In this document: piece after piece, positions 1 through 7,091 of the stretch
Layout: every line of letters begins with the position of its first letter
Position numbering within the stretch: position 1 is the stretch's first letter
Assembly: GCA_016742125.1 (NCBI GenBank)
Contig: JACVCM010000018.1
Coordinates: 1-40,188 of the forward strand
DNA length: 40,188 bases
Reading direction: 5' to 3'
DNA from: Sphingomonadaceae bacterium
GTDB taxonomy: Bacteria > Pseudomonadota > Alphaproteobacteria > Sphingomonadales > Sphingomonadaceae
The notes under the pieces: generated by a model
Seen by the model: only the letters and a program-made list of their open reading frames with translations
The model's database searches: none
Told to the model about the DNA's origin: nothing
Position numbers and translations under genes: made by a program

Positions 1-112
1 CCTCTACACGGTGCTGCTCCCAAAGGCCTCCGGAATCGCGAAACGTGTCGATGCCGCTTTCGGCGCTTACGCCCGCACCGGTCAGGATTACAATATTTCT
101 AGTTTTCGCCAC
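1..112 (-). CDS. cobB: Sir2-family NAD-dependent protein deacylase, N-terminal fragment (cut by window edge)
   Basis: Only the first 37 codons are inside the window; the gene runs off the left edge. The translation carries the NAD-binding signature of sirtuins: GAG followed by SAESGI and TFRDSGGLWE, then HRVE, very like the start of class III bacterial CobB. Sirtuins remove acyl groups from lysines using NAD and act in the cytoplasm, for example on acyl-CoA synthetases. I place the start at a GTG whose complement lies at 110-112, because an AAGGA ribosome-binding site sits 6 nt upstream and the sirtuin motif begins at about residue 8. The gene is divergent from dapB across 139 bp. The family call is firm from the motif. 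The substrate cannot be known from this fragment. Confidence 0.85.
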   Translation of the reverse strand, partial: MAKTRNIVILTGAGVSAESGIDTFRDSGGLWEQHRVE

Positions 113-251
113 CTTTATTCCTTCAACGTCATCCTGATACTCCCTCATCCTCACCCTGAACCTGTGTCAACATCCATACTTCCCTTGCTATCGATAGTGC
201 ACGATATATGGATCCTGGAACGAGTGACCCGGAGGATTAAACAAGTTCAGG

Positions 252-989
252 ATGACGTTCGCTATGAAAATCGGCATTATCGGCAGCGCGGGACGTATGG
301 GGCTTAGCTTGCGTGAGGCAATCGAGGCGTCCGGCCAAATTCATGCAGGCGGCGTCGACCAAGGTGGCGATCTCACGGGTCTGGCTGCAGCATCGGACGT
401 GTTGGTCGACTTCTCTTCGCCCCACGCGCTCGAAGCAAATCTGGACGCCTGCGTAGCGGCAGGCAGACCGATCGTCATCGGGACAACGGGTCTCGAGGAG
501 CGCCACCATTTCCTGATCGATGATGCCGCACGCGATATTGCTGTGCTTCAAACGGGCAATACCTCGCTCGGCGTTACCATGCTCGCCGCTTTGGTCAAAC
601 AAGCCGCCAGCCGGTTGGGCAGCGATTGGGACATAGAGATCGTCGAAATGCACCACCGCCACAAGGTGGATGCACCGTCCGGCACAGCCCTCCTGCTCGG
701 CGAAGCCGCAGCAAGGGGCCGCATGATAGATCTCAAGACCAACAGCGAACGTGGTCGCGACGGCATTACGGGCGCACGAACGACGGGAGCCATCGGCTTT
801 GCAAGCCTCAGAGGCGGCAGCGTGGCGGGCGACCCCAATTCCATCTTCGCTGCGGACAATGAACGCATCGAACTCATCCACCGCGCCGAAAATCGCGCGA
901 TCTTTGCCAAGGGCGCGGTCAAGGCGGCGATATGGCTTACTGAGCAAAAGCCGGGACGCTACGCGATGAACGAGGTTCTTGGTCTTTGA
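252..989 (+). CDS. dapB: 4-hydroxy-tetrahydrodipicolinate reductase
   Basis: DapB reduces hydroxy-tetrahydrodipicolinate with NAD(P)H in the lysine/diaminopimelate pathway, in the cytoplasm. The 245-residue product has the Rossmann dinucleotide motif GSAGRMG at residues 11-17 and VIGTTGLE near residue 75. The substrate site EMHHRHKVDAPSGTA starts at residue 132, with the catalytic His pair at 134-135 and Lys138. It is slightly shorter than E. coli DapB (273 aa), as is common in alphaproteobacteria. A GGAGG lies at 231-235, 16 nt before the ATG used here. An in-frame ATG at 264 has no better site, so the N-terminus could be four residues shorter. The stop overlaps the nth start, so the two genes form an operon. 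Another lysine-pathway gene, lysC, lies at the far end of the window and is not linked to it. Confidence 0.95.
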   Translation: MTFAMKIGIIGSAGRMGLSLREAIEASGQIHAGGVDQGGDLTGLAAASDVLVDFSSPHALEANLDACVAAGRPIVIGTTGLEERHHFLIDDAARDIAVLQTGNTSLGVTMLAALVKQAASRLGSDWDIEIVEMHHRHKVDAPSGTALLLGEAAARGRMIDLKTNSERGRDGITGARTTGAIGFASLRGGSVAGDPNSIFAADNERIELIHRAENRAIFAKGAVKAAIWLTEQKPGRYAMNEVLGL

Positions 990-1666
990 AAAAAGACGAT
1001 ATATTCGAATTCTACCGTCGCCTGGCGGAAGCCAATCCGGCGCCGGAGACCGAGCTTGCCTATGGCAATATCTATCAGTTGCTGGTGGCTGTCGTGTGTT
1101 CGGCGCAATCGACCGATGTGGGCGTAAACAAGGCTACACGCCAACTGTTTCAGGACGTGAAGACACCCGCGCAAATGGTGGCGCTTGGCGAGGATGGTCT
1201 CAAGGACCACATCAAGACGATTGGCCTGTTCAACGGCAAGGCGAAGAATGTCATCGCGCTGTCCGAGATTTTGGTGCGCGACTACGCAGGCGAAGTGCCA
1301 AATGATCGCGCCGCGCTGGAGGCACTGCCCGGGGTGGGTCGCAAGACTGCGAACGTCGTCCTGAACACTGCTTTCGGCGCGGAGACCTTCGCCGTGGACA
1401 CGCACATTTTTCGCGTCGGAAACCGCACCGGCCTCGCGCCCGGCAAAACGGTGCTGGCGGTGGAAAAGAAGCTCGACAAGATCACGCCCGCGCCATTCCG
1501 GGTCGGCGCGCATCACTGGCTGATCCTGCATGGACGCTATGTCTGCAAGGCGCGTACCCCCGAATGCTGGCGCTGCCCGGTCGCCAACCTGTGCCGCTAC
1601 AGGCCCAAAACGCCCGCGCCCAAGCCGCAGTCGGTGCCCAAGTCATCACCGGTTCAGGTAAAATGA
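986..1666 (+). CDS. nth: endonuclease III (DNA glycosylase/AP lyase)
   Basis: Endonuclease III excises oxidised pyrimidines and cleaves abasic sites in base-excision repair. The 226-residue sequence has the helix-hairpin-helix LPGVGRKTANVVL with the catalytic lysine at residue 120, and VDTHIFRVGNR with the catalytic aspartate at 138. The 4Fe-4S loop cysteines are 187, 194, 197 and 203 (C-x6-C-x2-C-x5-C). These positions match the E. coli enzyme numbering, which supports the chosen start. That start is a TTG sharing bases with the dapB stop (TTGA overlap), with GAGG about ten bases upstream. Translation is therefore probably coupled to dapB. A proline- and lysine-rich tail after the cluster is the only addition. 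Confidence 0.95.
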   Translation: MKKDDIFEFYRRLAEANPAPETELAYGNIYQLLVAVVCSAQSTDVGVNKATRQLFQDVKTPAQMVALGEDGLKDHIKTIGLFNGKAKNVIALSEILVRDYAGEVPNDRAALEALPGVGRKTANVVLNTAFGAETFAVDTHIFRVGNRTGLAPGKTVLAVEKKLDKITPAPFRVGAHHWLILHGRYVCKARTPECWRCPVANLCRYRPKTPAPKPQSVPKSSPVQVK

Positions 1667-1701
1667 AGTAAAGCGACTCGACTGTGATCGGGAGAAGATG
1701 G

Positions 1702-2094
1702 ATGCGCAAATCATTATTGGCGGTGGCAGCGCTCAGCGCGCTGACAGGAGGCGCAAGTGCCGGGTTTTCCGCAAAGAAGGAACCTGCCCCCGTCCGGGCG
1801 GTCGGCGAACCGGTCAATTGCGTCAATATTCGCAGCATCCGCTCGACCAACATCGTGGATAACAGCACGATCGATTTCAAAATGGCCGGTGGAAAAACCT
1901 ATCGCAACTCATTGCCATACAGCTGCCCCAGCCTGAAGTCAGAGGATCGTTTTTCCTACCGGACGTCGCTCAGCCAGCTGTGTAATGTCGACATTGTGAG
2001 GGTTCTGCATGACTATGGCGGGCAGCTTCACGAAGGCGCGGGTTGCGGATTGGGCAAGTTCCAGCCCGTAGAGAAAATAAGCTCAGCCAAGTAA
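1702..2094 (+). CDS. small secreted protein, DUF6491-like
   Basis: This 130-residue protein starts with a clear Sec signal peptide (MRKSLLAVAALSALTGGASA, residues 1-20) and should be periplasmic. The mature part has CVNIRSIRSTNIVDN, a GGKTYRN segment, a cysteine in SYSCP-like context and a final GAGCGLGKFQPV. This layout resembles the DUF6491 family of small sphingomonad and xanthomonad proteins of unknown function. Three or four cysteines could form disulfides. I chose the ATG at 1702 over an upstream GTG at 1684 because GGGAG lies 7-11 nt before it and the signal peptide then starts cleanly. It follows nth by 35 bp and may be read from the same transcript. No function is claimed. Confidence 0.75.
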   Translation: MRKSLLAVAALSALTGGASAGFSAKKEPAPVRAVGEPVNCVNIRSIRSTNIVDNSTIDFKMAGGKTYRNSLPYSCPSLKSEDRFSYRTSLSQLCNVDIVRVLHDYGGQLHEGAGCGLGKFQPVEKISSAK

Positions 2095-2113
2095 AGCCGG
2101 TCTCCAGGAGCGG

Positions 2114-2887
2114 TCATTTGCCTGACCAATTCCCCGGGCGTTTCTCGACAAATGCGGCCATGCCTTCCTTCTGATCGTCAGACCCGAACAGGCCATGGAA
2201 CAGTCGGCGCTCGAACAGGACGCCCTGTTGCAAAGTCGTTTCAAAGGCGGCGTTGACCATTTCCTTACAAGCCATCGCGGCCAGCGGCGCCATGGCGGCT
2301 ATCGCTTCGGCAGATTTGAGGGCCTCTTCAACAAGATCGGCAGCAGGAACCACTTTCGCCACCAGTCCGGAGCGTTCGGCCTCTGCCGCGCCCATCATCC
2401 GGCCGGTAAGGCACATTTCCATCGCCTTTGCCTTGCCGACGGCCCGGGTCAGGCGTTGCGACCCACCCATGCCGGGTGTGACCGCAAGCTTGATCTCCGG
2501 CTGACCGAATTTGGCATTGTCGCCTGCAATGACGAAATCCGCCATCATCGCCAACTCGCAGCCGCCACCCAAGGCAAAGCCACTTACTGCAGCGATCCAG
2601 GGCTTGCGGGTCGCCGTCACGCGGTCATAGCCTGCGAAAAAATTGCTGCCATACATGTCGGCAAAGCTTTGGCTCGACATTTCCTTGATGTCGGCGCCTG
2701 CCGCAAAAGCCTTCTCGTTGCCTGTCAGGACAGCACAGCGCTGGCTGTCATCGGCATCGAATTTGCCGAAAGCGTCGATCAGGTCGGCGAGCACCTGGCT
2801 GTTAAGAGCGTTCAACGCCTGCGGACGGTTGAGTGTAATCAGCGTCACCGCGCCGCGCTGTTCAACCAGGATGGTCTGGTACGTCAT
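2114..2887 (-). CDS. enoyl-CoA hydratase (valine degradation operon)
   Basis: A 257-residue crotonase-fold enzyme that adds water to 2-enoyl-CoA esters. The oxyanion-hole segments are AFAAGADIKEM (around residue 60) and GFALGGGCELAMMADF (103-118). The two catalytic glutamates are at about 111 and 131, the pair conserved in true hydratases. The start is the ATG at 2887 that forms an ATGA overlap with the preceding hydrolase stop; an upstream in-frame ATG at 2899 would lie inside that gene. It is the last gene of a three-gene operon with isobutyryl-CoA dehydrogenase and 3-hydroxyisobutyryl-CoA hydrolase, so the likely physiological substrate is methacrylyl-CoA. Crotonases are often broad, so short-chain fatty acyl substrates are possible too. 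Confidence 0.9.
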   Translation of the reverse strand: MTYQTILVEQRGAVTLITLNRPQALNALNSQVLADLIDAFGKFDADDSQRCAVLTGNEKAFAAGADIKEMSSQSFADMYGSNFFAGYDRVTATRKPWIAAVSGFALGGGCELAMMADFVIAGDNAKFGQPEIKLAVTPGMGGSQRLTRAVGKAKAMEMCLTGRMMGAAEAERSGLVAKVVPAADLVEEALKSAEAIAAMAPLAAMACKEMVNAAFETTLQQGVLFERRLFHGLFGSDDQKEGMAAFVEKRPGNWSGK

Positions 2888-3933
2888 AAAGGCTTCCATT
2901 CTTCGCTGGCCGGTAGCGGCGCAAATATCATGTCGAGCAATTCGTCTGTCACACCCTCAGGCGTCACCGGATCCCATTTGGGCACATTGTCTTTGTCAAC
3001 GATGACCGCGCGCACGCCTTCGGCAAAATCGGGACGGATCAGCACGCGGGATGCGATGCGATACTCCATCGCCATATTGTCCGCAAAATCGTCGAGGCCC
3101 GCACTCTCGGCCAGCTGACGGAGCGCTACCTTGCATGTTTGCGGGCTTTTGCTGCGCAGCGTCGCGAGTTCACGCATTGCCCAGTCGCTTTCGTCGCTTT
3201 CAAGGCTGGCAAGAATGTCTTCGAACCGGTCCGAGGCAAAGTGCCTGTTGATCTGAAACAGGGTTTCGACAATTTTCGATGGTGGGGATGTTACCGACAA
3301 TGTGCCCAAAATGCCGTCGATCCGTTCGACATCTTCGGTCGCAACCCTTGTCTTTGCCTCGGACAGTGCGTCCGAAGGCAGGTAATGCGTCGCCAGACCC
3401 AGCGCCAGGCAGCCCGGCCCTGCAATGCGTGCGCCGGTCAGCGCCAGAAACTGGCCTACCCGACCCTCCAGCCGCGATAGATACCAGCCGCCACCCACAT
3501 CGGGAAACAGGCCGATTCCGGTTTCAGGCATGGCGAACCGGGTGTTTTCAGTGGCCACCCTGAAACGGGCAGGCTGGCTGATTCCGACACCGCCGCCCAT
3601 CGTGATACCGTCCATGAAGGCCACAACCGGCTTGGGGTAAGTGAACAGCAGATGGTTCAGCTGATACTCGTCGTGGAAAAACTTTCTGCCGGATCTGCCG
3701 CCATCATTCAGCGCCGAATCGCGCAGAAAGGCAATGTCACCACCTGCGCAAAAGCCTCTGCCGTCGGCATGGTCGATGATGACACATTTGACCTTGCGCG
3801 AAGTTCGCCATTTCAGGAGTGCCTCGGTCATGACATGGACCATATCGAGCGTCAGCGCGTGCAACGCGGATGGCCGGTTCAGGCTGATAATCCCGGCATG
3901 CCCTTCGATCCGGGTGAGTATATCTTGGGTCAT
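2884..3933 (-). CDS. 3-hydroxyisobutyryl-CoA hydrolase
   Basis: A 349-residue crotonase-superfamily thioesterase that releases 3-hydroxyisobutyrate from its CoA ester during valine breakdown. Evidence is RGFCAGGDIAFL (residues 59-70), DGITMGGGVGIS (108-119), and FAMPETGIGLFPDVGGGWYLSR, with Glu137 and Asp145, the pattern that separates HIBCH from ordinary hydratases. The C-terminal helical extension after about residue 220 is also typical and explains the greater length than an enoyl-CoA hydratase. Its ATG overlaps the stop of the upstream dehydrogenase (ATGA) and its own stop overlaps the hydratase start (ATGA), so all three proteins are translationally coupled. Removing methacrylyl-CoA quickly is a known reason for keeping these steps together. 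Confidence 0.93.
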   Translation of the reverse strand: MTQDILTRIEGHAGIISLNRPSALHALTLDMVHVMTEALLKWRTSRKVKCVIIDHADGRGFCAGGDIAFLRDSALNDGGRSGRKFFHDEYQLNHLLFTYPKPVVAFMDGITMGGGVGISQPARFRVATENTRFAMPETGIGLFPDVGGGWYLSRLEGRVGQFLALTGARIAGPGCLALGLATHYLPSDALSEAKTRVATEDVERIDGILGTLSVTSPPSKIVETLFQINRHFASDRFEDILASLESDESDWAMRELATLRSKSPQTCKVALRQLAESAGLDDFADNMAMEYRIASRVLIRPDFAEGVRAVIVDKDNVPKWDPVTPEGVTDELLDMIFAPLPASEEWKPL

Positions 3934-5075
3934 TGACGCAGCAGGTCCCGGCCGACAATCATCCGCATCACCTGATTGGTGCCTTCGAGGATCGAATGGA
4001 CGCGCAGGTCGCGCCAGAAACGCTCGATTGGATAATCACGCAAATATCCATATCCACCAAATAGTTGCAGCGCCTTGTTCACAATCTCGCTGCCATTGTC
4101 GGTTGCAAGCCGCTTTGCCATCGCCGAGAAGCGCGACTTGTCAGGCGCATTAGCCGTGACCTTGGCGGCAGCAACATAGAGAAGTGCACGCGCCGCTTCC
4201 AGATCGGTTGCCATGTCGGCGAGCATGAACTGCGTATTCTGGAAATCGGCGACCGGATGCCCGAATTGCTGGCGCTCTTTGGTGTATTTCACCGCTTCAT
4301 CGAGGCAGCGCTGCGCGCCGCCCAGGGAGCATGCGCCGATATTCAGGCGTCCGCCATCGAGACCCATCATCGCAAAGCGGAAGCCGTCACCCTCCGCGCC
4401 GACACGGTTCGCGACCGGGACGCGGCAATCCTCGAATATCACCTGCGCGGTGGGCGAGGCATTCCAGCCCAATTTCTTTTCAGGAGCTCCAAAGCTGAGG
4501 CCCGGCATGTCCTTCTCCACGACCAGACAGCTGATGCCCTTCGCGCCATGATCGCCCGTGCGGACCATGCAGACATAAATGTCATTATAGCCAGCACCGG
4601 AAATAAACTGCTTGGTGCCGTTCAGCACATAATGGTCGCCATCGAGCCGCGCCGTCGTTTTAAGCGCGGCTGCATCCGAACCGCTGCCCGGTTCGGTCAG
4701 GCAATAGGACGCGATCCTTTTCATGCTGACGAGATCCGGCAGGTAACGGGCTTTCAATTCAGCACTGCCAAAGCAGTCGATCATCCACGCTGCCATATTG
4801 TGGATCGAAATATAGGCGCTGGTCCCGGGACAGCCATAGGCCATCGCCTCCATGATCAAAGCCGCCTCAAGCCGCCCAAGGCCCGTCCCGCCCGACCCTT
4901 CGGAAACATAAATTGCACCAAAGCCCAGTTCGCCCGCGGCCTTCCAGACATCGACCGGATAGTGGCATTTCTCGTCCCACTCGCCGGCAAAAGGAGCAAT
5001 CGCGTCCGCCGTGAATTTCTTTGCCATATCCTGTATGGCGACCTGGTCCTCGGTCAATTCAAACTGGTTTTGCAT
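3930..5075 (-). CDS. isobutyryl-CoA dehydrogenase-like acyl-CoA dehydrogenase
   Basis: This 381-residue FAD enzyme has the full acyl-CoA dehydrogenase fold. FAD- and substrate-contact motif CLTEPGSGSDAAAL is in the middle domain, and the C-terminal signature QLFGGYGYLRDYPIER is followed by HSILEGTNQVMR, whose glutamate (about residue 364) is the catalytic base. Overall wording is closest to the ACAD8/isobutyryl-CoA type. The next two genes encode the two following steps of valine degradation, which supports that assignment. A branched 2-methylacyl substrate is the main alternative. It heads the coupled operon, with a weak AGGG ribosome-binding site ahead of the ATG. A lipoprotein gene lies 28 bp upstream on the same strand and may share the promoter. 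Confidence 0.9.
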   Translation of the reverse strand: MQNQFELTEDQVAIQDMAKKFTADAIAPFAGEWDEKCHYPVDVWKAAGELGFGAIYVSEGSGGTGLGRLEAALIMEAMAYGCPGTSAYISIHNMAAWMIDCFGSAELKARYLPDLVSMKRIASYCLTEPGSGSDAAALKTTARLDGDHYVLNGTKQFISGAGYNDIYVCMVRTGDHGAKGISCLVVEKDMPGLSFGAPEKKLGWNASPTAQVIFEDCRVPVANRVGAEGDGFRFAMMGLDGGRLNIGACSLGGAQRCLDEAVKYTKERQQFGHPVADFQNTQFMLADMATDLEAARALLYVAAAKVTANAPDKSRFSAMAKRLATDNGSEIVNKALQLFGGYGYLRDYPIERFWRDLRVHSILEGTNQVMRMIVGRDLLRQ

Positions 5076-5103
5076 GCGCGCGCCCTAGCACCCCGGCGCG
5101 GGC

Positions 5104-5574
5104 TTATCCAGCCATTAGCTTCGGGCACTGGACATAGCGATAGCTTGCTCCGCTATCCTTGTCGGTACGCGTCAGGCTTTTGCGATCTTCGCTCATTTCA
5201 AAGGCCATCCGCTTGTTCCATTTTTCGCCTTCGCCGACAAATTCGAACTCGGCTTCCATTGCCCGCGACGTCATACGCTTGCCGGCTGTCATTGTGCCAA
5301 TTGACTCATGAAACTTGACCAGCTTGCCTTGCAGCGACATCATCTGTTCGCTGTTTTCGGGGTCATCCGCACAACCTGCAGTCGTGCTTGCCCAACGGCC
5401 CTGATAACCGCTCGGAAACTGGTTGATGGCAATTTCCAGCGGCGCGTCTGGTGCCTTGGCAGCTTCATCCTGTGACCTGGCCTCAACCGTTTCGCTTTCG
5501 GACCCGGTCGGCAGGCATGCGCCCACGACTCCGCCGATAAGCGCCGCGGACACACAAAATAATCTGGCGGACAT
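5104..5574 (-). CDS. putative lipoprotein of unknown function
   Basis: A 156-residue protein with a short hydrophobic N-terminus ending in VVGAC, an acceptable though not ideal lipobox with the cysteine at residue 20. A low-complexity acidic linker (about residues 24-45) follows. The mature domain has GYQGRWASTTAGC, an EGEKWNKRM stretch and RTDKDSGASYRYVQCPK. This looks like a small beta-rich domain with one cysteine pair. I do not recognise the family. The start is supported by GAGGAAAAG just upstream. The gene precedes the valine operon by 28 bp on the same strand, which could mean co-transcription, but nothing links it functionally to valine breakdown. Confidence 0.7.
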   Translation of the reverse strand: MSARLFCVSAALIGGVVGACLPTGSESETVEARSQDEAAKAPDAPLEIAINQFPSGYQGRWASTTAGCADDPENSEQMMSLQGKLVKFHESIGTMTAGKRMTSRAMEAEFEFVGEGEKWNKRMAFEMSEDRKSLTRTDKDSGASYRYVQCPKLMAG

Positions 5575-5700
5575 GAATTCTTTTCCTCGCTTTGCCGCAT
5601 AAAACGCCCGTCACGCCGACCTGTTCCGTTCGCGCGCCAACACCGATGCCGAAAAAATGCTTGGCTATCCCGACCCGGCCCTGCTAGTCGCCCCGGCAAG

Positions 5701-5777
5701 GCACCCATAGCTCAGCTGGATAGAGCGCTGCCCTCCGAAGGCAGAGGTCAGAGGTTCGAATCCTCTTGGGTGCGCCA
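5701..5777 (+). tRNA. tRNA-Arg (anticodon CCG)
   Basis: A 77-nt cloverleaf. The acceptor arms GCACCCA (5701-5707) and TGGGTGC (5767-5773) pair fully, followed by a G discriminator and an encoded CCA (5775-5777). The anticodon stem CTGCC/GGCAG closes a seven-base loop CTCCGAA whose middle three bases are CCG, reading the CGG arginine codon. The T-arm loop has the expected TTCGAAT. It stands alone between the lipoprotein gene and the 3' end of the GH130 gene. I saw no duplicated 3' end or integrase nearby, so there is no sign of use as an attachment site. Confidence 0.97.
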
Positions 5778-5804
5778 GTTTTCGTACATCGTCAGATTTC
5801 AGGG

Positions 5805-7088
5805 TCAGATACGCATTCGGTCCAATATGGCCTTCAGCGGGAAAAAGCCGAAACAAACCGAGCTGTCGGCAACACCATAGGGCATAAAGAGATCGTCGCC
5901 CACGACTATGGCGCCACAGGTGTAAACCACGTTCGGTACGTAACCCTCCCTGTCTTCGTCCACCGCTGACAATATCGGCATTTCCGTGCGACCGAGCACC
6001 CTGGAAGGGTCCGCCTTGTCCAGCAATGCAGCACCGATCGAGTATTTCCGCATCGCTCCGACGCCGTGCGTTAACACCAGCCACCCTTCATCTATTTCGA
6101 TGGGCGGACCGCAATTGCCGATCTGGATGAGTTCCCACGGGTACCGCGGCTCCATCAGCAATGTGCCGCCTTCCCAATGCATCAGGTCTTCCGACTGGAG
6201 CAGATACAGATTTTTGCCGTCCTGTCGGCCCAGCATGTAATAACGGCCATCGATCTTGCGTGGAAACAGGGCCATTCCCTTGTTTCGGGCGGCGTCCCCT
6301 TTAATGGGGGTCAGGGTGAAATGGTTGAAATCGGACGTGCGCAGCAGCTCCGATCCAATCGAATGGCCGCTATAGGCCGTATATGTGCCGATCCATTCAC
6401 GGGTGCCATCTTCATGGACGAAATCGACGAGACGCAGATCTTCCAACCCGTTCCTCTGCGCTTCGGTCATCGGGAATATCACGGTCCCCGAAATCGCGCA
6501 GTCCGGATGGCGTCTTACATGCGATGCGCCATTGGGTTTCTGAGCGTCATAGTCAAAAAGTGCCGCAGTTACAAAAGGTGGCTGGGGCTGAAGCTGCAGC
6601 TCGCGCCCGTTCGAAATAATGCCTTCGCGAAACGCAATTGTCGAAATATGCCCCTCGCCCACTGCGCGTAATGACAGGATGATCCGGACGCTCCCTTTCT
6701 GCAGCCCGGACTGATCGGGATGCCGCACCACGCTGGGGTTCATCAGTGCGGCCGCTGCATAGCTATATTCGTGGCAAAAATAGGCACCGAGCAGCTTGCG
6801 CATATTCGCGCTGATGCGTTGTCCATCGAGCCCCAGTTTCGGAGAGATTTCCTGATAGCGTTGTTCAAACACCTGCTCGATTTGCCAATGCCGCCCGGCA
6901 AAATCTCCCAGCACGACACCGAGTTCCGCGCGCACCGTGCGGCTGTCGAGCCGCACGACGTCCTGTGCGAGCTTCTGGACACGATTGAGGTCCGGGCCAG
7001 ATGCCTGCCAGGCAAGATGGAAGGGACGCACGACCACCCATGCCGGGTCGGCGTTCAGCCGCAGCGGATGTTTCCAGCCCTCAATCAC
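5805..7088 (-). CDS. GH130-family beta-mannoside phosphorylase/hydrolase
   Basis: A 427-residue cytoplasmic protein. From about residue 130 on it has the five-bladed propeller features of glycoside hydrolase family 130: GLEDLRLVDF, a WIGTYTAYSG blade, KGMALFPRKIDGRYYMLGRQD, GNCGPPIEIDEGWLVLTHGVG and VVYTCGAIVVGDDLFMPYGVADS. GH130 members phosphorolyse or hydrolyse beta-1,4- or beta-1,2-linked mannosides. The first 120 residues are an extra N-terminal region, as in a subset of the family. The start is a GTG three bases after the stop of the GT4 gene, so the two are coupled. No signal peptide is visible. The pairing suggests that GT4 builds, and this enzyme trims or recycles, an intracellular mannose-containing oligosaccharide. 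Linkage and direction of reaction cannot be read from the sequence. Confidence 0.85.
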   Translation of the reverse strand: MIEGWKHPLRLNADPAWVVVRPFHLAWQASGPDLNRVQKLAQDVVRLDSRTVRAELGVVLGDFAGRHWQIEQVFEQRYQEISPKLGLDGQRISANMRKLLGAYFCHEYSYAAAALMNPSVVRHPDQSGLQKGSVRIILSLRAVGEGHISTIAFREGIISNGRELQLQPQPPFVTAALFDYDAQKPNGASHVRRHPDCAISGTVIFPMTEAQRNGLEDLRLVDFVHEDGTREWIGTYTAYSGHSIGSELLRTSDFNHFTLTPIKGDAARNKGMALFPRKIDGRYYMLGRQDGKNLYLLQSEDLMHWEGGTLLMEPRYPWELIQIGNCGPPIEIDEGWLVLTHGVGAMRKYSIGAALLDKADPSRVLGRTEMPILSAVDEDREGYVPNVVYTCGAIVVGDDLFMPYGVADSSVCFGFFPLKAILDRMRI

Positions 7089-7091
7089 AAA

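Noticed and set aside
188..197. CTATCGATAG palindrome in the cobB/dapB gap
   Set aside because: Ten bases, with no second copy and no well-spaced promoter boxes around it; too weak to call an operator.
12..307. Plus-strand open frame crossing the cobB start and dapB start
   Set aside because: It overlaps the sirtuin N-terminus on the other strand and the dapB start, and has no ribosome-binding site or domain.
237..947. Long open frame antisense to dapB
   Set aside because: It mirrors the codon pattern of dapB, has no ribosome-binding site and no recognisable domain; DapB motifs on the other strand are unambiguous.
4065..5318. 417-codon open frame on the plus strand opposite the isobutyryl-CoA dehydrogenase
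   Set aside because: It arises from high GC and the third-position bias of the real gene; its product has no family features.
5701..5777. tRNA-Arg as an attachment site for an integrated element
   Set aside because: No integrase, no repeat of the tRNA 3' end and no change in gene content that suggests an island beside it.
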